Origin: Cupriavidus pauculus | GTDB taxonomy: Bacteria; Pseudomonadota; Gammaproteobacteria; Burkholderiales; Burkholderiaceae | Direction: 5' to 3' | Assembly (NCBI RefSeq): GCF_008693385.1 | Contig: NZ_CP044065.1 | Location: forward strand, 2,914,001 to 2,978,000 | DNA: 64,000 nt | In this document: one piece after another, positions 26,429 to 34,280 of the stretch | Numbering within the stretch: position 1 is the first letter of the stretch | Layout of the letters: every line of letters starts with the position of its first letter | Notes under the pieces: model-generated | The model's database searches: none | What the model was told of the DNA's origin: nothing | Seen by the model: the letters and a program-made list of their open reading frames with translations, nothing else | Program-made: the position numbers and the translations under genes

Positions 26429-27883
26429 ATGCTCGCCCTCCACCTCGCCCGCAGCCGCCGCGGCAGCGATACGCTGACCGAACAGATCGTCTCCGGCATC
26501 GTCGCGCTGATCGACAGCCGCGCGCTGCGCGCGGGGGCGGCCGTGCCATCGGTACGGCGGCTGGCGCAGCAGCATCACGTCAGCACGTTCACGGTCGCGG
26601 AAGCCTACGCACGCCTGACCGCGCTCGGATACCTGAGCGCGCGTCCGGGATCGGGCTATACGGTCGCGCACCGGCATGCGCCGGCCGGGCAGGCACGCAC
26701 ACCGCAGTGGCAGGCGCCCGAACTCAACGCGGCATGGCTGCTTGCCGACGTGTTCGCCGACCATTCGGTGCCGATCAAGGCCGGCGCGGGCTGGCTGCCC
26801 GGCGACTGGCTCAACGAGGAAGGCCTGCATCAGGCCATGCGCACGGCGTCGCGCGTGCCGGCCGCGCAGGTCTCGGGCTACGGCCATCCCTATGGGTTCG
26901 CGCCGCTGCGCGAGCATATCGCCACGCATCTGAGCCAGTACGGCATGCCCGTGCAGTCGCAGCAGGTGGTGCTCACGCAGGGGGCCACGCAGGCGCTGGA
27001 CCTCGTGGTGCGCACGCTGCTGCGTCCCGGCGATACGGTGCTCGTGGAAGCGCCGTGCTACTGCAATCTGCTGCAGATCCTGAAGCTCGCGGGGCTACGC
27101 GTGATCGGCGTCCCGCGCACGGCCGCGGGGCTCGACACCGATGCCCTCGAGGATGCCATCCGCGCGCACGGACCGCGCGCGCTGTTCGTCAACACGGTGC
27201 TGCAGAACCCGACCGGCGCCACGCTGACGAGCATGAACGCGTATCGCGTGCTGCAGCTGGCCGAGACCCACCGGCTGCTCGTGGTGGAGGACGATATCTA
27301 TCGCGAGCTCGCGCCGGCGGGCTCGCCGATGCTGGCGGCCATGGACGGCCTGTCGCAGGTGGTTTACATCAACGGATTCTCGAAGACCATCGCGCCGTCG
27401 GTGCGCGTGGGGTATCTCGCGGCGAGCCCCGACCTCGCCAAGGCGTTCGCGCAGACGAAGATGGCGGTGGGGCTGACCTCATCGGAGGTGACCGAGCGGC
27501 TCGTGTATTCGGTGCTGACCAGCGGCCATTACGCGCGCCATGTCACGGCGCTGGGCGAACGGCTGCGCGCGCAACAGGATCTCGTATCGGAAAAGCTGGA
27601 GGCGCATGGCATGGAAGTGCTGCTGCGGCCGGAAGGCGGGATGTTCACGTGGGCACGGCCGCGCTGGGACGATCGTGCCGAGGGCGGGCAGCCAGGCCAG
27701 GCGCTGGCCGCGCGGGCGCTCAGCCACGGAATCTGGCTCGCACCGGGCGTCTACTTCGAGCCCGATGGCAGCGACTCGCCGTGGATCCGCTTCAACGTGG
27801 CGACGAGCGATGCGCCGCAGTTGTGGGCGTTCCTCGGCGCCTGCCGTGCGGGGCAGGACGCCGAGTCCGCGCTGACCGCCTGA
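26429..27883 (+). CDS. MocR-type regulator (GntR-aminotransferase fusion)
   Basis: This 484-residue protein has an N-terminal GntR winged helix (about residues 10-75, with PSVRRLAQQHHVSTFTVAEAY) and a fold-type I aminotransferase domain. The PLP lysine is in YINGFSKTIAPSVRVGYLA. The start is ATG 26429; the in-frame extension upstream is intergenic. It is divergent from the omega-aminotransferase-mmsA operon and probably controls it in response to an amino acid or PLP adduct. It abuts the convergent PagL-like gene with no gap between stop codons. Confidence 0.9.
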   Translation: MLALHLARSRRGSDTLTEQIVSGIVALIDSRALRAGAAVPSVRRLAQQHHVSTFTVAEAYARLTALGYLSARPGSGYTVAHRHAPAGQARTPQWQAPELNAAWLLADVFADHSVPIKAGAGWLPGDWLNEEGLHQAMRTASRVPAAQVSGYGHPYGFAPLREHIATHLSQYGMPVQSQQVVLTQGATQALDLVVRTLLRPGDTVLVEAPCYCNLLQILKLAGLRVIGVPRTAAGLDTDALEDAIRAHGPRALFVNTVLQNPTGATLTSMNAYRVLQLAETHRLLVVEDDIYRELAPAGSPMLAAMDGLSQVVYINGFSKTIAPSVRVGYLAASPDLAKAFAQTKMAVGLTSSEVTERLVYSVLTSGHYARHVTALGERLRAQQDLVSEKLEAHGMEVLLRPEGGMFTWARPRWDDRAEGGQPGQALAARALSHGIWLAPGVYFEPDGSDSPWIRFNVATSDAPQLWAFLGACRAGQDAESALTA

Positions 27884-28501
27884 TCAGAAGCGGTAGCGCA
27901 CGTAGCCCGTGTAGAAGTTGGCGCCCGGGTTCGGCTCGCGGATGCCCGCGTTGGAGATGTGCTGGAAGCGGAAACCGGCTTCCATGGCGTTGTTCTTGCC
28001 GAACGCCGCACCCACGCCGATCATGTCGCCGAACTGGAACGCACTGCTCATGTTGTGCTCGTCGGACGTGTGCGTATGCGTGAGCAGGCGCAGCCCGAGG
28101 CCGCCTTCGATAAACGGCGTGAACGGGAAGCTGCCGCGCTTTTCCACACGCAGGATCGGCGTGAAGCCGAACTCCTGCAGGTTCTGCGAGTTCGTGCCGC
28201 CGCGCGACTGCCATTGCGCGATATTGAATTCGACCTGCACGCGGAGCAGCCAGCTATCGGGATTTCCGTACTGGAGCGGCGTGTTGAAGTTGATGCCGAG
28301 CTCGTACTTGTTGACGTCGTGACTCGTGTCACGGCCGTATGCAACGTGAACACCCGGGTCCGTAAACCACGGCTCGGCCTGGGCGGCGGTGCTGACCCCC
28401 GCGGCGAGCGCGGCGGCAACGAGACAACGGGCGGCGAGGGATACGGACGAAGCGCGCGAGGCAGGCGCGCACAGGGAACGCTGTTGTAGTTGTGGATGCA
28501 T
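27884..28501 (-). CDS. PagL-like lipid A 3-O-deacylase (acyloxyacyl hydrolase family)
   Basis: This is an outer-membrane beta-barrel enzyme that removes the 3-O-linked acyl chain of lipid A. With start 28501 it has 205 residues and a signal peptide ending near VSTAAQA. The C-terminal part carries the catalytic pair in FRFQHISNAGIREPNPG (His and Ser of HxSN) and ends GYVRYRF, with a terminal aromatic residue as in outer-membrane barrels. Alternating beta-strand character runs through the mature region. The start is uncertain because no strong ribosome site is visible; an in-frame start further upstream is possible. Lipid A remodelling is inferred from family. Confidence 0.8.
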   Translation of the reverse strand: MHPQLQQRSLCAPASRASSVSLAARCLVAAALAAGVSTAAQAEPWFTDPGVHVAYGRDTSHDVNKYELGINFNTPLQYGNPDSWLLRVQVEFNIAQWQSRGGTNSQNLQEFGFTPILRVEKRGSFPFTPFIEGGLGLRLLTHTHTSDEHNMSSAFQFGDMIGVGAAFGKNNAMEAGFRFQHISNAGIREPNPGANFYTGYVRYRF

Positions 28502-28656
28502 GAGAGAGCGTCGGCGATGAAGAGAGGACCCGGCAAAGGGACGACAAAAAGCCGGACATGCCGAGGCTCTGCGAGACATCGCGCGCGGGGAATGGGGCAT
28601 GGCGAATGGCCGTGCCCCATGGCGTCAGCGCCCGGTCCCTCCCAGAATCCGGTACG

Positions 28657-28746
28657 TCAGGCCCAAAGCCGCTCCGCGATCCAGTTCGCGAACACACAGA
28701 TCGAAAGCCAGATGGCGAGGCAGCCTGCAATAAAACGGTACGTCAT
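28657..28746 (-). CDS. Candidate 29-residue single-span membrane peptide
   Basis: The ATG at 28746 opens a 29-codon frame, MTYRFIAGCLAIWLSICVFA followed by NWIAERLWA and a stop. One hydrophobic helix spans about residues 5-20, giving a small inner-membrane peptide. Upstream is a purine-rich stretch (AAGAAGAAA) that may serve as ribosome site, and a -10 TATAAT that overlaps a palindromic operator at 28788-28809. I recognise no family. It could be chance, but the promoter and operator placement favour a real gene. Confidence 0.4.
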   Translation of the reverse strand: MTYRFIAGCLAIWLSICVFANWIAERLWA

Positions 28747-28784
28747 GGGTATTTCTTCTTGTCAGGTTCTTCGTGAGACGCGCG

Positions 28785-28809
28785 ATTATACATTCATTCA
28801 TGAATGTAT
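28785..28809 (-). promoter_or_regulatory. TetR-like palindromic operator overlapping a -10 box
   Basis: ATACATTCA (28788-28796) and TGAATGTAT (28801-28809) form a 9-bp inverted repeat around TTCA. It resembles the AcrR/TtgR class of TetR-family operators. On the minus strand a TATAAT (28790-28785) overlaps it and points to the 29-residue ORF. No TetR gene lies in the window. The span 28810-28935 to its right has no gene I can support. Confidence 0.5.
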
Positions 28810-28935
28810 GTTTCGGGATCCCCCGGTCCGCTATCCGGTATCACGGTCGATATCGGACGGCGCAGAAACCTCACAAGGGGACGATGATGCCAGTGTGTGA
28901 GAAACCGTGCACGGCAAGGGTTCAATTCTCTTTTC

Positions 28936-28961
28936 AAAAAATTTGTGCATACCTGCACAAA
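28936..28961 (-). terminator. Rho-independent terminator downstream of the dehalogenase-like gene
   Basis: On the minus strand TTTGTGCA and TGCACAAA form an 8-bp stem with a 4-base loop (28942-28961), followed by TTTTTT (28941-28936). It follows a perfect 11-bp hairpin at 28967-28992. Together they end the hydrolase transcript. Confidence 0.65.
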
Positions 28962-28966
28962 AGCAC

Positions 28967-28992
28967 GATGGCGCGCCCTGCGGCGCGCCATC
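28967..28992 (-). terminator. Perfect GC-rich hairpin after the hydrolase gene
   Basis: GATGGCGCGCC (28967-28977) pairs perfectly with GGCGCGCCATC (28982-28992) over a 4-base loop. It lies 38 bases beyond the hydrolase stop codon. The U-run after it is weak, so it may act together with the terminator at 28936-28961. Confidence 0.5.
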
Positions 28993-29030
28993 CCGGCAAC
29001 CCATTCGAAAAGCCGCGAGGCTTGCTGGTA

Positions 29031-29909
29031 TTAGCTTCTGAGGAAAGGAAGCACTTCCTCCAGTAACCGTTCGGGAATTTCCTCGGCGATATAGTGACCG
29101 CTCGGCAAAGCATGTCCGCTGACGTGGCGTGCGACCTTGCGCCACTCCTCCAGCGGCTGGAAACACTGGCCGACCGCCCCCTCGGCGCCCCAGAGCGCGA
29201 GCATCTCGCACTCGACCTTGCGACCGGCCTCGAAGTCCGCGCGGTCGTGTTCGAGGTCGATGCCCGCGCTCGCGCGGTAGTCCTCGCAGAGCCCATGCGC
29301 GGCACCGGGCAGCTTCAGGCAACGCAGATATTCGGCCAGGGCGGCCTCCGTGAACGGCGCGAGGCCCGCGCTGCGCGTGCCCATGGTCTGGCGCAGATAC
29401 AGGGCGGGATCGGCCTCGATCAGCGTTTCCGGGAACGGCGCCGGCCGGATCAGGAAAAACCAGTGATAGTAGGCGCGCGCGAACGCCTCGTTGGTCTGTG
29501 CATACATCGCGAGCGTGGGCGCGATATCGAGCGTGACCAGCTTTTCCACCGCCTGCGGGTGGTCCAGCGCGAGCCGGTGCGCCACGCGGCCGCCGCGGTC
29601 GTGCGCCAGCACGCGAAAGCGCGCAAAGCCGAGCGCCCGCATGACCGCGAGCTGGTCGGCCGCCATCGCGCGCTTGCTGTAGTTGCTGTGGTCGGGCAGG
29701 CCCGCCGGCTTGTCGCTGTCGCCGTAGCCGCGCAGGTCCGTGGCGACCACGGTGAAGTGCCGCGCCAGTTCGCCCGCGACCTTGTGCCAGATCACGTGCG
29801 TCTGCGGATGGCCATGCAACAGCAGCAGGGCCGGGCCCTGCCCGCCGACCACCGCGTGAATGTTGACGCCGTCACAGTCGAAGCTGCGTTCGGTGAATCC
29901 TTCGAACAT
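29031..29909 (-). CDS. Alpha/beta hydrolase, fluoroacetate (haloacetate) dehalogenase-like
   Basis: This 292-residue alpha/beta hydrolase has the full active site of fluoroacetate dehalogenases (FAcD, DehH1). The nucleophile Asp104 with Arg105 and Arg108 is in AHDRGGRVAHRLALDHP, the halide pocket is His149-Trp150 in YYHWFFLIRPAPFPE plus Tyr211, and the catalytic His272 is in GHYIAEE. The oxyanion motif is HGHPQTH near residue 32. The enzyme would hydrolyse the carbon-halogen bond of haloacetates. A divergent LysR gene lies immediately upstream. The true substrate cannot be read, and epoxide-hydrolase-like activity is less likely because of the His-Trp pocket. Confidence 0.82.
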   Translation of the reverse strand: MFEGFTERSFDCDGVNIHAVVGGQGPALLLLHGHPQTHVIWHKVAGELARHFTVVATDLRGYGDSDKPAGLPDHSNYSKRAMAADQLAVMRALGFARFRVLAHDRGGRVAHRLALDHPQAVEKLVTLDIAPTLAMYAQTNEAFARAYYHWFFLIRPAPFPETLIEADPALYLRQTMGTRSAGLAPFTEAALAEYLRCLKLPGAAHGLCEDYRASAGIDLEHDRADFEAGRKVECEMLALWGAEGAVGQCFQPLEEWRKVARHVSGHALPSGHYIAEEIPERLLEEVLPFLRS

Positions 29910-30018
29910 CTCGTCTCCTTGCCGCGCCTCCGCGCGGAATACCGGACAGTGTAATCACGAAGCGCGCCGATATAATGCCCCGCATCGACTTTCATTCAGT
30001 CATCCGTTTCACGAATCG

Positions 30019-30936
30019 ATGGATCCGTTCTCCGACGTCGCGTTCTTCGTCCTGCTCGTCAAGCGCGGCAGCCTCGCCGGTGCCGCGCAGCAGCTCGGCA
30101 TCACGCCGTCCGCGGCCAGCAAGCGGCTGTCCGCGCTGGAATCGCGGCTCGGCGTGCGGCTGCTCCAGCGCACCACGCGGCGGCTGTCGGTGACCCCCGA
30201 AGGCGAGTCGTATCTGGCGCAGGGCGGGCGCATCCTCGCGGAACTCGAAGAACTGGAACAGGGACTCGGCGGCAGCCGCGTCGCGCCGCGCGGATTGCTG
30301 CGCGTCAATGCGTCGCTGGGCTTCGGACGGCGTCATCTGGCACCCGCCATCGCCGATTTCCTCGTGGCCTATCCCGACGTCGAGGTCCAGCTGCAGCTGA
30401 CGGACCGCGCGCTGAACCTGGCCGAGAGCGGACACGATATCGGCATCCTCGTCGGCGAGCCGCCCGATGCGCGCCTCAACGCGCGACGGCTCGCGGCCAA
30501 CCGGCGCCTGCTGTGCGCGGCGCCCGCCTATCTGGAAGCGCACGGCGAGCCCACATCGCCGCGCGCGCTGCACCGCCATCGCTGCCTCGTCATTCGCGAA
30601 AACGAATCGGCCTACGGCACGTGGCACCTGGAATCGGGCGGGCATCATGAAACCGTGAAGGTGCGCGGCCCCGCCGCGACCAACGATGGTGAAGTGGCCG
30701 TCGGCTGGGCGCTGCAGGGGCATGGGGTGCTGCTGCGATCGGAGTGGGAGGTGGCGCCGCTGCTGCGCTCGGGGCGGTTACGGCAGGTGCTGCCGGACTG
30801 GGCTTCCCCGCCCGCCGATATCCATGCCGTCTATCTGGGCGGGGACAAGCTGTCCGCCCGCGTGCGCGCATTCGTCGATTTTCTGGCGGCGCGGTTCGCG
30901 GGGCATGACGAGGGCGCGCGGTTTCACGGGTGGTGA
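30019..30936 (+). CDS. LysR-family transcriptional regulator
   Basis: This is a 305-residue LysR-type regulator with the winged helix at about residues 1-60 (LAGAAQQLGITPSAASKRLSALE) and an effector domain of the DsdA/GcvA-like group from about residue 90 (GLLRVNASLGFGRRHLAP). The start is ATG 30019. It is divergent from the fluoroacetate-dehalogenase-like gene across about 109 bases and is likely its regulator. Its protein resembles the LysR regulator at 53529-54425 in this window (RVNA-LGFGR motif, AxGxxVGWALxGHGxLxRSEW), so the two are paralogues. Confidence 0.9.
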   Translation: MDPFSDVAFFVLLVKRGSLAGAAQQLGITPSAASKRLSALESRLGVRLLQRTTRRLSVTPEGESYLAQGGRILAELEELEQGLGGSRVAPRGLLRVNASLGFGRRHLAPAIADFLVAYPDVEVQLQLTDRALNLAESGHDIGILVGEPPDARLNARRLAANRRLLCAAPAYLEAHGEPTSPRALHRHRCLVIRENESAYGTWHLESGGHHETVKVRGPAATNDGEVAVGWALQGHGVLLRSEWEVAPLLRSGRLRQVLPDWASPPADIHAVYLGGDKLSARVRAFVDFLAARFAGHDEGARFHGW

Positions 30937-30964
30937 CCGGCGCCCCGCGCCGACAGACACTCGG

Positions 30965-31948
30965 TCAGGGGACCAGCAGGATCGCGCCCGTGGTTTCGCG
31001 GCGCTCGGCCGCTTCGTGCGCGCGCGCCACGTCGGCCAGCGGAAAACGCTGACCGATCTCCACCTTCACATGGCCGGCCGCGATCGCGTCGAACAGATCC
31101 TTAGCATTCGCGCGGAATCGCGCGGCGTCCGCGTTATGCGGAAACACCGACGGCCGCGTCAGGAACAGGCAGCCCTTCTTGGCCAGCAGCTCGGGCTCGA
31201 TCGCCGGCGCGGGACCCGATGCGGCGCCGTACAGCACCACGAGGCCGAACGTCTGCGCGCAATCGAGCGAGCCGAGGAACGTCGACTTGCCGACCGCGTC
31301 GTAGACCACGCGCACGCCCGTGCCGCCGCTCGCGGCACGCACCTGTTCCACCCAGTCGTCGTTCGAATAGTCGATGGCCACGTCGCAGCCCATGCGCTTC
31401 GCGATTTCGCACTTGGCGGGCGAGCCCGCGGTGCCGATCACGAACGCGCCAAGCGCCTTGGCCCAGCTGCTCAGGATCTGGCCCACCGCACCGGCGGCCG
31501 CATGCACGAGCACCTTGTCGCCGGGCTGGATCGCGTACGTATGGCGCACGAGATATTGCGCGGTCATGCCCTTGAACAGGATTGCGGCGGCATGCTCGTC
31601 GGAGACGTTGTCGGGCAGCGCCACGAGCTTGTCGGCCGGCACGTTGCGCGCCTCGGCATAGGCGCCGAGACCGGCGTTCATGTACGCCACGCGCGCGCCG
31701 GGCGCGAAATCGGTCACGCCGGGACCGACGGCTTCGACGACACCGGCCGCCTCGTGGCCGAGCCCGGTCGGCGAAGGCAGCGGATAGGTGCCGCGGCGCT
31801 GGTACGTATCGATGAAATTGAAGCCGATCGCGGTCTGCCGGACACGCACTTCGCCGGGGCCCGGATCGGGCAGCTCGACATTCTCGAGCCGCATGACCTG
31901 CGGGGCGCCGAATTCATGAAGGCGTACGGCACGAACGGTGATCGGCAT
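30965..31948 (-). CDS. qor: NADPH:quinone oxidoreductase (zinc-independent MDR family)
   Basis: This is a medium-chain dehydrogenase/reductase of the quinone oxidoreductase branch, 327 residues, without zinc ligands. NADPH is bound through the Rossmann segment VLVHAAAGAVGQILSSWAKALGA. The N-terminal FNFIDTYQRRGTYP and GHEAAGVVEAVGPGV segments are typical of Qor. The start at 31948 has GAGGAGA seven bases upstream. Substrates are quinones or reactive enones; the physiological one is unknown. It is not clearly in an operon with its neighbours. Confidence 0.9.
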   Translation of the reverse strand: MPITVRAVRLHEFGAPQVMRLENVELPDPGPGEVRVRQTAIGFNFIDTYQRRGTYPLPSPTGLGHEAAGVVEAVGPGVTDFAPGARVAYMNAGLGAYAEARNVPADKLVALPDNVSDEHAAAILFKGMTAQYLVRHTYAIQPGDKVLVHAAAGAVGQILSSWAKALGAFVIGTAGSPAKCEIAKRMGCDVAIDYSNDDWVEQVRAASGGTGVRVVYDAVGKSTFLGSLDCAQTFGLVVLYGAASGPAPAIEPELLAKKGCLFLTRPSVFPHNADAARFRANAKDLFDAIAAGHVKVEIGQRFPLADVARAHEAAERRETTGAILLVP

Positions 31949-32055
31949 GCTGGTCTCCTCTGGATGGGGTATCGATGAGCGTTGGACTCCGGATTATCGA
32001 GTGATTCCGGAAATCCTGCCGGACCGCAAATACGGACACCGCCGACGCTGCGAGA

Positions 32056-32499
32056 TCAGTCCAGCTGGGCGCACATGCAGAGCGCCGAACCGCTGCTCTG
32101 CCTTCGGAACGCCTCGGAGTCGCGCACCTCGGCCGGCAGCTGCGCGGCCTGGATCAGCGAGAACCCGTAGCGAGCGAAGTAATCGGGACAACTCGACGTC
32201 AGGAGCACCGCGCGCCGGCTGCCGTTCGCGCGCGCGCGCATCATCGCGGCGCGCACGAGGTGGGTGGCAATGCCCTGGTCGCGGCAGTCATGCAACACCG
32301 CCACCGAGCGGATCATCGCCGTATCGCCAAAGCGCTCGGCGCAGGCACATCCCACCACGCGCGTCTCGAGCACGGCCACATGGAAATGATCCACGAGCAA
32401 CGCCACGTCGGTTGCCGGCAGGCCGCACCGCTCCAGAACGGCCTCGATGGCAGGGATATCGGCCGCCCGCGCGGCTCGGATCTGCATGTCTTTGATCAT
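32056..32499 (-). CDS. GNAT-family N-acetyltransferase (ArsN2-like)
   Basis: This is a 147-residue acetyltransferase with the GNAT acetyl-CoA pyrophosphate loop RDQGIATHLVRAAMMRARANG (cited as RDQGIATHL) and the core AMIRSVAVLHDCRDQGI. The C-terminal TSSCPDYFARYGFSLIQ resembles ArsN2/argA-like GNATs linked to arsenic or amino acid acetylation. The start at 32499 has GAGG six bases upstream. No arsenic resistance genes are near, so the role is unresolved. Confidence 0.75.
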   Translation of the reverse strand: MIKDMQIRAARAADIPAIEAVLERCGLPATDVALLVDHFHVAVLETRVVGCACAERFGDTAMIRSVAVLHDCRDQGIATHLVRAAMMRARANGSRRAVLLTSSCPDYFARYGFSLIQAAQLPAEVRDSEAFRRQSSGSALCMCAQLD

Positions 32500-32805
32500 C
32501 GGGAGCCTCGTTATCGCTGAACGCTATGGACGACATTCACCATGGAAGCCCTGCATGGATACTGCTGTGTCTTTCCCTGCCCCGCGTCGTACGACGACAC
32601 ATGACACGGGGGTATGAAACGGGAAAGAAACGGCGGCGCCGGGCGAGCGGTGACATGCTGACAATCGCGGCGCGCGCGGGACTCACAGTAGCGCAATCGG
32701 CCGCACCTTGCCAGAGGCAAATGCACGCCTTTGGTTCATGTTCGTCCGCAGCGTATCGACGCACGGAGTGCGAGCATGAAACGCGCCAGCGAGAGGCGCC
32801 GAGGG

Positions 32806-32853
32806 AAAGAAAAACGGGAAGGAAAAACGGAAAGGAAAACGGAAAGGAAAACG
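32806..32853. repeat. Purine-rich 12-bp repeats flanking tRNA-Cys
   Basis: Immediately 3' of the tRNA gene, the top strand carries imperfect tandem copies of ACGGAAAGGAAA (about three to four, 32816-32853), nearly all purine. On the tRNA strand this reads as a pyrimidine-rich trailer with several T4 runs. It may help transcript termination or be a simple-sequence expansion. The region 32500-32805 has no gene I can support. Confidence 0.55.
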
Positions 32854-32854
32854 A

Positions 32855-32929
32855 TGGAGGCGGGGATACGGAATCGAACCGTCGTAAACGGCTTTGCAGG
32901 CCGTCGCATAACCACTCTGCCACCCCGCC
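32855..32929 (-). tRNA. tRNA-Cys (anticodon GCA)
   Basis: Read on the minus strand, the 5' acceptor GGCGGGG pairs with CCCCGCC and the gene ends with encoded TCCA. The anticodon arm is ACGGC-CTGCAAA-GCCGT, giving anticodon GCA. The D arm GCAGAGTGGTTATGC is normal. The T arm is odd: GACGG-TTCGATT-CCGTA leaves a G.A mismatch at the outer pair and one extra T before the acceptor strand, making 75 nt instead of 74. It may be a variant or a sequence error. Neighbours are unrelated. Confidence 0.88.
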
Positions 32930-33006
32930 CCGGATGGCGTCTCCATGGACGCGCGTTGCTTGTTGCGGGCCGCAGTGTAGCCGAAGATGGAAAAACGTGC
33001 AGCGGC

Positions 33007-33492
33007 TCAGTGACTTTCGCCGACCTCGCCCATCGCGGACTGCTGATAGTTCTGCAGGCCGATCTTGCGGATCAGCTCCAGCTGGGTCTCGAGCCACTCG
33101 ATATGGTCTTCCGTATCGTCGAGGATCGGGGTCAGGACATCGCGCGACACATAGTCGCCCACCGACTCGCAATACTTGATCGATTCCTTGAGGCTCGTCT
33201 GCGAGATGCGCTCGAGTTTCAGATCGCAGCCGATCATCTCTTCGGTGTTTTCGCCGAGCAGCAGCTTGTCGAGGTCCTGCAGGTTGGGCAGCCCGTCGAT
33301 CATCAGAATGCGCTCGATGAGCTTGTCCGCGTGCTTCATCTCCTCGATGGATTCGTCGTACTCGTGCTTGCCGAGCGCGAGGAGACCCCAATGCCGGTAG
33401 ATGCGCGCATGCAGAAAATACTGGTTGATTGCCGTCAGCTCGTGCTTCAATTGCGTATTCAGCAGCTGAATGACTTTCTTATCGCCTTTCAT
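33007..33492 (-). CDS. bfr: Bacterioferritin
   Basis: Bacterioferritin is a 24-mer haem-containing iron storage protein. It shows the ferroxidase ligands Glu18 (KHELT), Glu51 and His54 (EEMKHAD) and the haem ligand Met52 in the same segment, followed by [14 protein letters not shown]. The C-terminal half has the second ligand pair in [22 protein letters not shown]. It has 161 residues, the standard length, with ATG 33492. An inverted repeat at 33511-33529 lies in the promoter region. It is a single gene; no bacterioferritin-associated ferredoxin is adjacent. Confidence 0.94.
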   Translation of the reverse strand: MKGDKKVIQLLNTQLKHELTAINQYFLHARIYRHWGLLALGKHEYDESIEEMKHADKLIERILMIDGLPNLQDLDKLLLGENTEEMIGCDLKLERISQTSLKESIKYCESVGDYVSRDVLTPILDDTEDHIEWLETQLELIRKIGLQNYQQSAMGEVGESH

Positions 33493-33510
33493 CGTGCCTC
33501 TCCAACCATC

Positions 33511-33529
33511 ATTACCATTTCATGGTAAT
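33511..33529 (-). promoter_or_regulatory. Inverted repeat upstream of bfr
   Basis: ATTACCA (33511-33517) and TGGTAAT (33523-33529) form a 7-bp inverted repeat with a 5-base spacer, 19 bases upstream of the bfr start. It is AT-rich but does not match the Fur consensus well. An operator or part of the promoter is likely. Confidence 0.45.
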
Positions 33530-33653
33530 CGCGGAGACCGCAATATCAAGCTGGGATTGGCGTTGCGGGCAGCACGCTGCATGTTTCGCAAATATTTTTT
33601 TACGTGAATGCATCTGATTTCGATTCACGTCCCCATTCGCGTGGCAAAAAAAA

Positions 33654-33679
33654 GGCGCTCCGGAGAGCGCCATTTTTTA
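33654..33679 (-). terminator. Bidirectional rho-independent terminator
   Basis: GGCGCTC (33654-33660) and GAGCGCC (33665-33671) form a stem with a CGGA loop. A-run (about 33646-33653) and T-run (33673-33678) flank it, so it works in both directions. It ends the DUF2383 gene transcript on the minus strand. Confidence 0.8.
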
Positions 33680-33680
33680 T

Positions 33681-34136
33681 TTAGGCACCGCTCGCGCGAT
33701 ACCGGTTACGCAGATCGCGAATCAGATCGTGATTGCGCAGCACACCCTGGTACTGGCGCTCGATCAGCGCGCGGATGTCGAAGCTGAGGTCCGCGTCCTG
33801 CAGCGCATCGCCATACTTCTTCTTGGCGACGTCCTCGCCCTTCTCGGTTTCTTCCAGAATGGCAAGGTCCGACCGGTCCGACACGGCGGTCCGCAGGCTC
33901 ACCCAGCCGCGATGCAGGGCGCCGGCCACGCTGCCGTGGTCTTCCGGCTTGCCGCCCAGTGCGGCCACCTGGCTCTGCAACTCGCGCACGGCGGCGCCGA
34001 TTTCCGCGGCACGGCTCGAGAACAGGGTCTTGAGCTCGGGGTTCTTGGCGTCCTCCGCAGCCTTGCGAAAACCTTCCTCGCCGTCGCGCGACACTTCGAT
34101 CAGATCGTTCAGTACGGATACGTTGTTATCAGCCAT
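33681..34136 (-). CDS. PA2169-family four-helix-bundle protein (DUF2383)
   Basis: This is a 151-residue protein of the DUF2383/PA2169 family, predicted as a ferritin-like four-helix bundle. The frame opens further upstream, but ATG 34136 follows AGGAG at good spacing and starts MADNNVSVLNDLIEVSRDG, the family N-terminus. The internal ELQSQVAALGGKPEDHGSVAGALHRGW is typical (cited in parts). Members are often induced in stationary phase or stress; no metal-binding residues are certain. It is near bfr and catalase, which may be a stress-related grouping. Confidence 0.8.
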   Translation of the reverse strand: MADNNVSVLNDLIEVSRDGEEGFRKAAEDAKNPELKTLFSSRAAEIGAAVRELQSQVAALGGKPEDHGSVAGALHRGWVSLRTAVSDRSDLAILEETEKGEDVAKKKYGDALQDADLSFDIRALIERQYQGVLRNHDLIRDLRNRYRASGA

Positions 34137-34280
34137 CGCTCTCTCCTTTCTGAATTTTGCCCCTGCGTCCATCGCAGGCGCGGCATGAGTTCAAGATAGA
34201 AGAGTGGGCACACGCAAACTGTCGGGTGCCCTCGCAACCGGTTGTCGGTCTATGCCTACAACCGCGCGCGGACGGCGGAA

